A stretch of 12,402 nucleotides of DNA from UBA8958 sp964571695 (lineage in GTDB: Bacteria > Desulfobacterota > Syntrophia > Syntrophales > UBA8958). A program made the position numbers and the translations under genes. The stretch spans positions 1-12,402 of the forward strand of contig CAZNDG010000061.1 of NCBI GenBank assembly GCA_964571695.1, in the 5' to 3' direction. Of this stretch, positions 6,258-12,402 are shown piece by piece. The number at the start of each line of letters is the position of its first letter. The stretch's first letter is position 1. The notes under the pieces are model-generated. The model had not been told where the DNA came from. It saw nothing but the letters and a program-made list of their open reading frames with translations, and did not search any database.

Positions 6258-6284
6258 TTGACAGCCGGCGGCAATTTATATAAA
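6258..6284 (+). promoter_or_regulatory. Promoter of rpsT
   Basis: A consensus -35 TTGACA (6258-6263) and TATAAA (6279-6284) are separated by 15 bases, shorter than the ideal 17. The promoter sits 41 bases before the rpsT start, in the 96-base space between divergent genes. An expected transcript start near 6291 leaves a short leader with the RBS. Confidence 0.6.
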
Positions 6285-6325
6285 GGATTTCCTCCAATTG
6301 AATAAGTAACGAGGAGGAATTCTTT

Positions 6326-6592
6326 TTGGCCAACCATAAGTCCGCGATCAAGAGAGCGAAGCAGAACGACAAACGCCGTCTCCGCAATGCATCCATACGT
6401 TCGAGCATCAAAACGGAAATCAAATCCATTCTCCAATCCGTCGAGAAAAAGGAAACCGATAATGCCAAAGCCACCTTGGCCGGTGCGATCCCCAAGATAA
6501 GCAAAGCGGCCGCCAAAGGTGTTTTTCACAAGAAGAACGCGGCCCGGAAGATTTCCCGCCTTACCCTGAAGGTAAGCGCCCTTTTGTCCTGA
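6326..6592 (+). CDS. rpsT: 30S ribosomal protein S20
   Basis: The 88-residue product starts MANHKSAIKRAKQNDKRR and keeps the pattern of S20, a helical, Lys/Arg-rich protein that binds 16S rRNA early in 30S assembly. Typical landmarks are ANHKSAIKR, KGVFHKKNAARKISRL and the alternating basic helices. The start is TTG at 6326, 8 bases after a strong GAGGAGG (6311-6317); no ATG fits the conserved N-terminus. E. coli rpsT also starts with UUG, which is part of how S20 represses its own translation, so similar feedback is plausible. The gene has its own promoter, is divergent from the lyase gene, and ends 6 bases from the lptE stop codon. No terminator is visible in that gap. Confidence 0.97.
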   Translation: MANHKSAIKRAKQNDKRRLRNASIRSSIKTEIKSILQSVEKKETDNAKATLAGAIPKISKAAAKGVFHKKNAARKISRLTLKVSALLS

Positions 6593-6598
6593 TCCCGA

Positions 6599-7183
6599 TC
6601 AAAAACCCGACATAAGCATCCGGTACGCCCTTTCGGCTGTGTCATTGGCCAGTTTGGAAAGGGCGTTTTTGCGACTGGCTTCCGTATCACCAAGACTGGC
6701 GACGGGGTAGTCCTGGGTGCCGGTAAAATTTTCGTCTTGCCAGATGACCTTCCGGCTCCGACGTTCTTCGAAGGTCATCTCGATGGTGAGGGTCATGCGC
6801 TCCTCGGCGGCCAGGTTCGTAGTCCGGTAGGAGAGGGGGGTGGTCGAAAGGGCCTTTATGTTGCCCCGGATCAAGGCATCCGCCTCGTTCCCGCCGTCCA
6901 CGATGACGAAGCGCTTGCCCTTGATGAATTGATCGGCGACGGCCAGGCGGAAGGTGTCTTCCAGGTTCGCCTGACTGGTCCGGTTTCCGAAGGGTTCGAT
7001 GAACACCTTTTTGATGCCGGGATCGATATGTTCCCCGCCGGGGGAAAAATGATAACCGCAGCCCATCAGAGTTAGCAGTGCCGCCATCAGAATGGGAAGC
7101 CACGCCGGGAGAGAACGGAGACACCATCGAGAAGTGGCCTTGCTGTCGATTAGATGTCTTTTTTGCTTCTCACGCACCTGCAT
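6599..7183 (-). CDS. lptE: LPS-assembly lipoprotein LptE
   Basis: The 194-residue product is the outer-membrane lipoprotein that plugs LptD and helps place lipopolysaccharide at the cell surface. A basic n-region and hydrophobic stretch (~29-40) end in the lipobox L-M-G-C42, followed by GYHF, the usual start of mature LptE/RlpB. Further family features are KKVFIEPFGNRT, a central beta-rich region with LIRGNIKALSTTPLSY, and a C-terminal helix. The signal peptide is long (41 residues), but only the ATG at 7183 and a GTG two codons later are available; AGGT upstream is a modest RBS. It follows leuS at 145 bases, the order also found in E. coli (leuS-lptE-holA). holA is absent: rpsT converges instead. 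Confidence 0.88.
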   Translation of the reverse strand: MQVREKQKRHLIDSKATSRWCLRSLPAWLPILMAALLTLMGCGYHFSPGGEHIDPGIKKVFIEPFGNRTSQANLEDTFRLAVADQFIKGKRFVIVDGGNEADALIRGNIKALSTTPLSYRTTNLAAEERMTLTIEMTFEERRSRKVIWQDENFTGTQDYPVASLGDTEASRKNALSKLANDTAERAYRMLMSGF

Positions 7184-7328
7184 ATCGTTGTACCTGTTTA
7201 TGGAATCTTAATCACCCCTAGCGAAGGGCAAAAACATTTATTTCGTCGTTTACAGACCGTCTATATCGAGTTGTGCAAGGCACCCCGAAAGAAAATATGG
7301 GAAGTGTCCGCTATTTTACAAATACCGA

Positions 7329-10069
7329 TTAACCCTGGACGACGATATTGAGTAGTTTCTTCGGGACATAGATCTCCTTGACGATCTTCTTACCCGTCAG
7401 CATCCCAGCGATCTTTTCGTCGGCATGGGCCTGGGCCTTGATGGCTGCCTCCTCCTCATCAATGGGGACTGAGATGCGGCTTCTAACCTTGCCGTTGATC
7501 TGGATGACGATGACGATCTCTTCCTCGGCGGCCACGGTCGGGTCGAATATCGGCCAAGAGGAATCGGTTATCCGGGTCCGGTTGCCCATAAGCTCCCAGA
7601 GTTCTTCGGCAAAATGGGGGACTGTCGGCCCCAAAAGGAGGAGCACGGAGTCCACGGTCTCCCGGACCACCGCCCAGGCGGTGCGGTCATCCTTCGCCGG
7701 CCGGGGCAGGGCATAAAGGGCGTTGACCAGTTCCATGACGGCGCTGATGGCGGTGTTAAAATGGAAACGATCCTCGATGTCCCGGGAGACCTTCCGGATG
7801 GTCTGATGGGTCTTGCGCCGCAGGTTCTTCAATTCCCCATCGAGAACGACCTCGCCGGCGAAGTGCTTGATTTCCCTTAGGTCTTCCAGATAGTCCATGA
7901 CGATGCGCCAGGTGCGGTTCAGGAAGCGGAACGATCCCTCCACGCCTTGATCGCTCCACTCCAGGTCCTTTTCCGGTGGGGCGGCGAAGAGACAGAAGAG
8001 CCGGGCCGTGTCGGCGCCGTAGCGTTCGATCAGATAGTCGGGATCCACCACATTCTTCAGGGATTTGGACATTTTTTCCGTCTTGCCGACAATGATCTCC
8101 TCCTGGCAGTGGACGCACCGCCCCTCCTTTACCTCGTCGGGATAGAGAAATCCGTGGGTCCGGCATTTCATCGTTTCCTTGCAGACCATGCCCTGGGTGA
8201 GGAGATTGGTGAAAGGCTCGTCGGCGCCGATGACCCCGAAATCACGGAGGACCTTGGTGTAGAACCGTGAGTAGAGGAGATGGAGAATGGCATGTTCGAT
8301 ACCGCCTATGTACTGATCGACAGGCATCCAGTAGTCGAGGGCCTTCCGGTCCAAACCCGGCTTCTCGTTGAAGGTGGCGCAGCAGAACTTGTCAAAATAC
8401 CATGAAGATTCGACGAAGGTATCCATGGTGTCCGTTTCCCTGCGGGCCGGCCCCCCGCAGTTGGGACAGGCGGCCGTCACGAAGGCCTCGTGTCTGGCCA
8501 AGGGAGAGCCTCCCTCGCCGGTGAGCTCCACGTCCCTGGGCAGGATCACGGGAAGATCTGCTTCCGGAACCTTTTGGGCGCCGCATTTTTCGCAGTAAAC
8601 GATGGGGATGGGAGCCCCCCAGTAGCGCTGCCGGGAAATGCCCCAGTCGCGGAGGCGGTATTGGATAGTCTTTTTGCCCCTGCCGATGGATTCCAGATAT
8701 TCGGCAATCTTGTCCAGGGCCTTCATGTTTTCCATGCCGTTGAAGGGACCGGAATTGACCAGGACACCTTCCTCCACATAGGCTTCTGTCATGGTCTGGA
8801 CATTAAGGGCCTTGTTGGGCGGCTGAATGACCACGATGAGAGGGAGATCGTATTTTTTGGCGAATTCAAAGTCCCTCTGGTCGTGGGTCGGCACCGCCAT
8901 GACGCAACCCGTGCCGTAATCGGCGAGGACGAAATTGGCGGCGTAGATCGGCATCCTCTGTTTCGTCACCGGGTTCAGACAGTGGGTGTCAAGGAAGATA
9001 CCCTCCTTTTCGTAGTAGTCCGAGGTGCGCATGACCTTGTCATGCTTCTTGATCTTGTCCACCCACTGCCGGACCTCTCCCTCCCGATCCTTGCCTTTGA
9101 CAAGCTCCAGCACCAGGGGGTGCTCGGCGGCGATGAGCATGAAAGTGGCCCCGAAGATGGTGTCCTGGCGGGTTGTAAACACCTTGATGTCACCGTTGCC
9201 GTCCGCCATGGGAAAGGAAAGTTCGCAGCCGTGGCTCTTGCCGATCCAGTTCNNNNNNNNNNNNNNNNNNNNNNNNNNNNNNNNNNNNNNNNNNNNNNNN
9301 NNNNNNNNNNNNNNNNNNNNNNNNNNNNNNNNNNNNNNNNNNNNNNNNNNNNGCCGTCCGCCATGGGAAAGGAAAGTTCGCAGCCGTGGCTCTTGCCGAT
9401 CCAGTTCCTCTGCATGGTGAGGACCCGCTCCGGCCAGCCGGGGAGGCGGTCGCAGTATGCCAGCAACTCCTCCACGTAGGCGGTGATCCGGAAGAACCAC
9501 TGGTCAAGTTCCCTGGGCGTCACCTCACTGGCGCAACGCCAGCATAGCCCCGCCTCCACCTGCTCGTTGGCCAAAACGGTCTGGCAGTCCGGGCACCAGT
9601 TGACCATGGAGGTCTTCTTATAGGCGAGGTCCTTTTCATACATCCACAAAAAGAAGAGCTGTTCCCAGCGATAGTAATCAGGCTCGCAGGTGGAGACCTC
9701 CCGGTCCCAGTCATAGCTGAAGCCCATGCGCTTGAGCTGTTTTTTCATGTGGTCGACATTTTCGTTTGTCCAGACCGAGGGATGAATCCCATGGGCGATG
9801 GCGGCGTTTTCCGCCGGCATGCCGAAGGCGTCCCAACCCATGGGATGGAGGACGTTGAGACCCTGCATCCGCTTGTAGCGGGCGACGACGTCCCCGATGG
9901 TATAGTTGCGGACATGACCGATATGAATCTTCCCGGAAGGGTAGGGGAACATTTCCAGGAGATAATACTTTTTCTTGCGGGGATCTTCCTTTGCCGAAAA
10001 GGTCTTTTGCTCTTCCCAGTGACGCTGCCATTTCTCTTCAATCTGCTGGGGGGTGTATTTGACGTTCAT
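7329..10069 (-). CDS. leuS: Leucyl-tRNA synthetase (broken only by an assembly gap)
   Basis: LeuRS charges tRNA-Leu in the cytoplasm. The raw sequence contains 100 Ns flanked by identical 55-bp copies. Deleting 155 bases (Ns plus one copy) joins both halves in frame into 861 residues. Motifs are HIGH (49-52), the Zn-binding set C159-C162/C176-C179, the CP1 editing site with T247, T248, T252 and D345 (same numbers as E. coli LeuRS), KMSKS (614-618) and the C-terminal tRNA-binding domain. Q250 replaces the common Pro in TTRPDT. A second Cys set (C578, C584, C600, C603) precedes KMSKS and could hold another zinc. The ATG at 10069 has GGGAG about 7 bases upstream; an ATG 28 codons earlier precedes the conserved N-terminus and is not used. 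lptE follows after 145 bases. Confidence 0.95.
9198..9252. repeat. 55-bp contig-end overlap, left copy
   Basis: This 55-base sequence ends exactly at the first N and is identical to 9353-9407. It encodes NWIGKSHGCELSFPMADG of LeuRS on the minus strand. The duplication is an assembly artefact, not a biological repeat. Confidence 0.97.
9253..9352. other. Assembly gap (100 N)
   Basis: Exactly 100 Ns, the default placeholder for a gap of unknown size. The flanking contig ends overlap by 55 identical bases, and collapsing them gives an intact leuS, so the true gap is negative and no sequence is missing. Confidence 0.99.
9353..9407. repeat. 55-bp contig-end overlap, right copy
   Basis: This starts directly after the last N and is identical to 9198-9252 over all 55 bases. 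The exact length fits a de Bruijn graph k-mer overlap between two contigs. Confidence 0.97.
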
Positions 10070-10169
10070 AGATAGCTCCCGGAATTGATTTGGACGCCGG
10101 AGAAAACCACGATGGTTTAGCCGTACGGCGTCAATGATACCCTTTCGTAACACAGGGAAGGAATGATTT

Positions 10170-10195
10170 CAATAATAAAGGCGTCACCCCGCCTT
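10170..10195 (-). terminator. Weak terminator-like hairpin upstream of leuS
   Basis: On the minus strand AAGGCG and CGCCTT (10195-10190 and 10183-10178) form a 6-bp stem with a 6-base loop, followed by TATTATTG. The T run is broken, so it may be a back-up terminator for metK or only a leader hairpin. Confidence 0.3.
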
Positions 10196-10275
10196 GGCGT
10201 CGGGCCGAAGCCAACCGTTTCGAAGACGCTTTAATGAAGCAGGGGCAGAAATGTTTTCCGGGCAAGATATTTTAG

Positions 10276-10308
10276 AAAAAAGGCTGGCGCGGTTTTGCCA
10301 ACCGCGCC
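10276..10308 (-). terminator. Rho-independent terminator downstream of metK
   Basis: Read on the minus strand, GGCGCGGTT (10308-10300) and AACCGCGCC (10294-10286) form a perfect 9-bp GC-rich stem with a 5-base loop, followed after AGCC by six Ts (10281-10276). It lies about 225 bases past the metK stop and separates metK from leuS. The 4-base space before the T run is slightly unusual. Confidence 0.75.
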
Positions 10309-10360
10309 GACACCGCATCAGTTTTTCCATTCCGGCCTTGACCGGCTTTGTGAAAAACCT

Positions 10361-10412
10361 TCATGCCCCGTGGAGCGCCGCGAAGCGTGAAAACGGCATT
10401 TTCACGGTAAGT
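10361..10412 (+). repeat. Dispersed 52-bp hairpin repeat, copy 2
   Basis: It matches 222-273 at 45 of 52 positions in the same orientation. The palindrome here is GTGAAAACG G CATTTTCAC: the outer A-T pair of copy 1 is G-C, and a further C-G pair is gained outside it, while one inner pair is lost (C-A). Six of the seven differences are transitions. In the metK transcript it would form a 3' UTR hairpin. Confidence 0.75.
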
Positions 10413-10450
10413 ACGGAGGCGACGAAGGCGCTGCCTCCGAACTTACCGTG
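10403..10450. repeat. Long perfect hairpin in the metK 3' UTR
   Basis: CACGGTAAGT (10403-10412) pairs with ACTTACCGTG (10441-10450). After one A-A mismatch, CGGAGGC (10414-10420) pairs with GCCTCCG (10433-10439), leaving a 12-base loop. That is 17 of 18 possible pairs. It overlaps the end of repeat copy 2, so two hairpins compete for the same bases. There is no T tract, so it is not an intrinsic terminator. Confidence 0.85.
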
Positions 10451-10533
10451 GGTAGCGTTCAGCTTAAGCGAACATAAAGCGATACTCAATGCTCATGATC
10501 GCGACTTTCACGGATTAGTCGGCTCTCCGCCCT

Positions 10534-11712
10534 TTATTTTTCCGCCGTTTGCTTTAATTGCTTGACCATGTCCGTCTTCTCCCATTTGTAGCCGTCCATG
10601 AAGAAGGTCTTGGGGATGCGCCGGTAAACGCTGCCGCTGAGGAGGCCGAACCTGGTAATCATCCCGCCGGGGGTCAGATCGAAGTTGTCGGCAATGATCT
10701 TTTCCAGTTTGCTGTCGGGAACTACGCCGGTGCCGAAGCTGTTCACATAGATGGAGAAAGGTTTGGCGATTCCGATGGCGTAGGCCAACTGCACGGAGCA
10801 TTTGGTCGCCAGGCCGGCGGCGACGATGTTTTTGGCCACGTAACGGGCGCCGAAAGCGGCGGAGCAATCAACCTTTTCCGGGGACTTGTTGACCACCGAA
10901 CCGCCGCCCAACTGGGCGCCGGGATAGCCGCCGTAGAACTGGACGACAAGTTTACGGCCCGTCACGCCGGAGTCGGCGGCGCTGCAAGAATTTAGGGCGT
11001 TCCATTCCCCGGTGGGGTTGAAGAGGAACTCCGTCTTTTTATCCACCCAGTCGGACAGACAGGCGAAGGCGAGCTTTTTCGCCTCGTCCTTGACGCCGCT
11101 CCTTTTTCCCTTGACGTGACGGTAATCGACGGCGTTGGACATGAGGACCTTGGCCAGGCGTTTGGGTTTCCCCGTCTTGTCGTCATAGTCGACAGATACC
11201 TGCCCCTTGCCGTCCGGGGCGAATATTGGGTCCTGACAGTCTTCGAAGGCCCGCATTAGCCTGCTCACGAGGACGTAGGGCAGGGGGAGAAGTTCCGGCG
11301 TTTCATCGCAGGCGAAACCGTACATAATCCCCTGATCCCCGGCGCCGATTTCCTTGTTCTTGTTGAGTTCCATGCTCGTGCCGATATTAATGTCCGGAGA
11401 TTGGGGAATGATGGCGTTTAAGACGCCCATGAGATGACCGTTGAGACCTACCGCCGCATGATTATACCCGATGCCCAGGACTGAATCCCGTGTGATCTTG
11501 TCGATATCCACGAAAACCCTGGTTCTCACTTCGCCGCCCACCAGGCAGATGCCTTTCCCCAGAAACACCTCGATGCCACAGTGAGGCATATTGCTGAGGT
11601 CCATGCCGAGCTTCTTTTCCTCATCCATGATCTCGGCGATGACGTTAGCGGCGATGATGTCCGCCACCACGTCGGGATGTCCAATCTTGATGCTTTCCGA
11701 AGAAATCTGCAT
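10534..11712 (-). CDS. metK: S-adenosylmethionine synthetase (divergent form)
   Basis: The 392-residue cytoplasmic enzyme makes SAM from methionine and ATP. Visible family residues are H12 and D14 in GHPD, GAGDQGIMYGFA with D126, K169 in PDGKGQV, D247, the pair R253-K254 in GVTGRK, and K276, K280 and D282 in NKSPEKVDCSAA. All main catalytic positions known from E. coli are kept, but surrounding motifs differ: GHPDVV instead of GHPDK, an N-K-S instead of G-K-D in the loop, and C283 instead of Arg. The ATG at 11712 has AAGGAG (complement at 11721-11726) 8 bases upstream. The leader carries its own promoter, a SAM-II-like aptamer and a terminator, so synthesis is probably shut down by its product. 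It ends with its own terminator. Confidence 0.95.
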   Translation of the reverse strand: MQISSESIKIGHPDVVADIIAANVIAEIMDEEKKLGMDLSNMPHCGIEVFLGKGICLVGGEVRTRVFVDIDKITRDSVLGIGYNHAAVGLNGHLMGVLNAIIPQSPDINIGTSMELNKNKEIGAGDQGIMYGFACDETPELLPLPYVLVSRLMRAFEDCQDPIFAPDGKGQVSVDYDDKTGKPKRLAKVLMSNAVDYRHVKGKRSGVKDEAKKLAFACLSDWVDKKTEFLFNPTGEWNALNSCSAADSGVTGRKLVVQFYGGYPGAQLGGGSVVNKSPEKVDCSAAFGARYVAKNIVAAGLATKCSVQLAYAIGIAKPFSIYVNSFGTGVVPDSKLEKIIADNFDLTPGGMITRFGLLSGSVYRRIPKTFFMDGYKWEKTDMVKQLKQTAEK

Positions 11713-11747
11713 AATTTTATCTCCTTTTGTTGAATTGATTTCCGGCC

Positions 11748-11776
11748 AAAAAAAAACCCGTGCTCAAGCACGGGTT
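11748..11776 (-). terminator. Intrinsic terminator in the metK leader (riboswitch expression platform)
   Basis: On the minus strand AACCCGTGC (11776-11768), loop TTGA, and GCACGGGTT (11763-11755) form a perfect 9-bp stem followed by seven more Ts (11754-11748). It sits between the SAM-II-like aptamer and the metK RBS, so it would stop transcription before metK. GTGCTT in its 5' arm and loop (11771-11766) can instead pair with AAGCAC of the aptamer (11799-11794). Confidence 0.93.
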
Positions 11777-11792
11777 CAATTCAGACACCTGC

Positions 11793-11843
11793 GGTGCTTT
11801 AGCACATTTATAGAGCGGAGCAATTTACCTTTAAATCACCGCT
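11793..11843 (-). promoter_or_regulatory. SAM-II (metA-type) riboswitch aptamer upstream of metK
   Basis: On the minus strand P1 is AGCGG (11843-11839) / CCGCT (11818-11814). The P1 loop is TGATTTAAAGGTAAATTGCT and the tail holds TAAATGTGCTAAAGCACC. This matches the SAM-II pattern as known from metagenomic and alpha-proteobacterial examples: UGAUUU at the start of the loop, UUGC near its end, then UAAAUGU and GCUAAA. Pseudoknot helix P2 is supported by GGT (11829-11827) with ACC (11795-11793), where the known examples have CC with GG, and by GC (11821-11820) with GC (11803-11802). SAM binding should stabilise the pseudoknot and favour the terminator at 11748-11776, switching metK off. Confidence 0.85.
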
Positions 11844-11851
11844 TTCGCGCC

Positions 11852-11879
11852 CTTCTACCACATAGAGACATTATGTCAA
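11852..11879 (-). promoter_or_regulatory. metK promoter with -35 box inside the end of nusB
   Basis: On the minus strand a perfect -35 TTGACA (11879-11874), a 16-base spacer and TAGAAG (11857-11852, 4 of 6 matches) form a sigma-70 promoter. The -35 box is the last two sense codons of nusB (Leu TTG, Thr ACA) just before its TAA. A start near A11845 would put the aptamer almost at the 5' end of the RNA. Confidence 0.7.
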
Positions 11880-12323
11880 GGGTTTTTTTGCCAGCCGGTT
11901 CATGTAGAGGGCGTCGAGGATGCCGTTGATGAAGGCCCCGGAATTTTCCGATCCGTATATCTTTCCCAGATCGATGGCCTCGTTCAGGGAGACCTTCGGG
12001 GGGATTTCTTCACAGAACAACAGCTCGTAAGTCGCCATCCTGAGAATGCTCCGATCCACCCGGGACATCCGGCCGAGCGACCAGTGCTCCGAGTAGATGC
12101 GGATCATTTCGTCTATCCGGGCGCGGTTTTCCCAGGTTCCCCGGACGAGCTGGACGGCGAATTTTTTCGCCCCCTCGTCCCGGGGGGGGTGATCTCCCAG
12201 ATATTCGGGATTATTCAGTATCGACCAAAAGAGATCCAACGCCTCGCTTACCTCCCGCTCCTGGAGATCCAGGATGTAAAGCACCTGCAAGGCGTACTCC
12301 CGCGCCCTTCTTCGCTGTTGCAT
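11871..12323 (-). CDS. nusB: Transcription antitermination factor NusB
   Basis: The 150-residue helical protein pairs with NusE (S10) and binds boxA RNA to support antitermination in rRNA operons. It begins MQQRRRAREYALQVLYILD, the usual basic start followed by ALQVLY, and ends with the conserved block SRVDRSILRMATYELLF, IPPKVSLNEAIDLGKIYG and SGAFINGILD. The length is normal for the family. The start at 12323 lies 8 bases after the ribH stop codon, and no clear RBS is present, so translational coupling to ribH is likely. The ribH-nusB pair is a common bacterial arrangement. Its final codons form the -35 box of the metK promoter. Confidence 0.96.
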   Translation of the reverse strand: MQQRRRAREYALQVLYILDLQEREVSEALDLFWSILNNPEYLGDHPPRDEGAKKFAVQLVRGTWENRARIDEMIRIYSEHWSLGRMSRVDRSILRMATYELLFCEEIPPKVSLNEAIDLGKIYGSENSGAFINGILDALYMNRLAKKPLT

Positions 12324-12331
12324 GGCTGGTG

Positions 12332-12402
12332 TCAGATCTTTTTAAATAGATCTACCATTTCGATGGCGGTCATGGCGGCGTCCCAGCCCTTGTTGCCCGC
12401 CT
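12332..12402 (-). CDS. ribH: 6,7-dimethyl-8-ribityllumazine synthase, C-terminal end (partial)
   Basis: The minus strand reads AGNKGWDAAMTAIEMVDLF-KKI and stops with TGA (12334-12332). AGNKG followed by AA-TA-EM is the conserved C-terminus of lumazine synthase, the penultimate enzyme of riboflavin synthesis. Only 23 residues are in the window; the gene starts beyond its right edge. Position directly before nusB, as in E. coli and many other bacteria, supports the call. Confidence 0.88.
   Translation of the reverse strand, partial: AGNKGWDAAMTAIEMVDLFKKI

Larger units (their letters stand above)
10070..10533. other. metK-leuS intergenic region with hairpins and a repeat
   Basis: This 464-base stretch has no convincing gene; a 123-codon plus-strand frame across it runs through the hairpins and into the metK end. 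In minus-strand order it holds the metK 3' UTR, a long hairpin (10403-10450), repeat copy 2 (10361-10412), the metK terminator (10276-10308), a second weak hairpin (10178-10195) and the short leuS leader. A leuS promoter should lie between about 10170 and 10090, but no clear box pair stands out. Confidence 0.6.

Noticed and set aside
8490..9479. Long plus-strand ORF across the N gap
   Set aside because: It lies antisense to leuS and its apparent length depends on translating Ns; leuS motifs are unambiguous on the other strand.
7329..10069. leuS as a pseudogene or two separate genes
   Set aside because: The break is explained fully by contig overlap around Ns; the collapsed frame is intact and of normal length.
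10194..10565. 123-codon plus-strand ORF in the metK-leuS gap
   Set aside because: It runs through a terminator, a repeat and a long hairpin and ends inside metK; no RBS or recognisable protein feature.

Overview
The window looks like part of a metagenome-assembled scaffold from a Gram-negative bacterium, most likely a delta-proteobacterium (Desulfobacterota, perhaps Syntrophales-like). The outer membrane is implied by an LptE lipoprotein, and the gene set combines type IV pilin, HMG-CoA lyase-type and cysteine desulfurase genes. The ribH-nusB and leuS-lptE neighbourhoods are widespread proteobacterial arrangements. The lineage is inference; no rRNA or species marker is present. A 100-N gap and the overlap around it show this is an assembled scaffold.

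Left part (1-3379, plus strand). The tail of an unrecognised gene and a strong intrinsic terminator (153-188) are followed by a cassette of four genes: an exported thioredoxin-fold protein (CPYC), an exported 1-Cys peroxiredoxin, a type IV pilin/pseudopilin, and a two-TM HAMP protein without an output domain. Two copies of a 150-bp MITE-like repeat with terminal inverted repeats bracket the cassette in opposite orientation (301-450 and 3156-3305, 87% identical).

Middle (3380-6229, minus strand). Three close-set genes read HMG-CoA lyase family protein, isochorismatase-fold cysteine hydrolase, then NifS/IscS cysteine desulfurase. The lyase has a perfect triple 21-bp repeat coding for KTKFNGQ x3 at its N-terminus. 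Divergent from it is rpsT (ribosomal protein S20), with a TTG start and its own promoter. rpsT converges on lptE with only 6 bp between stop codons.

Right part (6599-12402, minus strand). In transcription order: ribH (C-terminal end only), nusB, metK, leuS, lptE. leuS is interrupted in the raw sequence by 100 Ns, but the Ns are flanked by identical 55-bp sequence. Removing the Ns and one copy restores an intact 861-codon gene whose active-site numbering matches E. coli LeuRS, so nothing is really missing.

The most notable regulatory feature is in the 158-bp metK leader. A consensus-like promoter, whose -35 box is formed by the last two sense codons of nusB, is followed almost at once by an RNA resembling the SAM-II (metA-type) riboswitch aptamer. 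A perfect intrinsic terminator and the metK RBS come next. Six bases of the aptamer can pair with the terminator's 5' arm, giving a complete SAM-dependent attenuation model. The metK-leuS intergenic region holds a terminator for metK, a long 17-bp hairpin, and the second copy of a 52-bp hairpin repeat that also occurs at 222-273.
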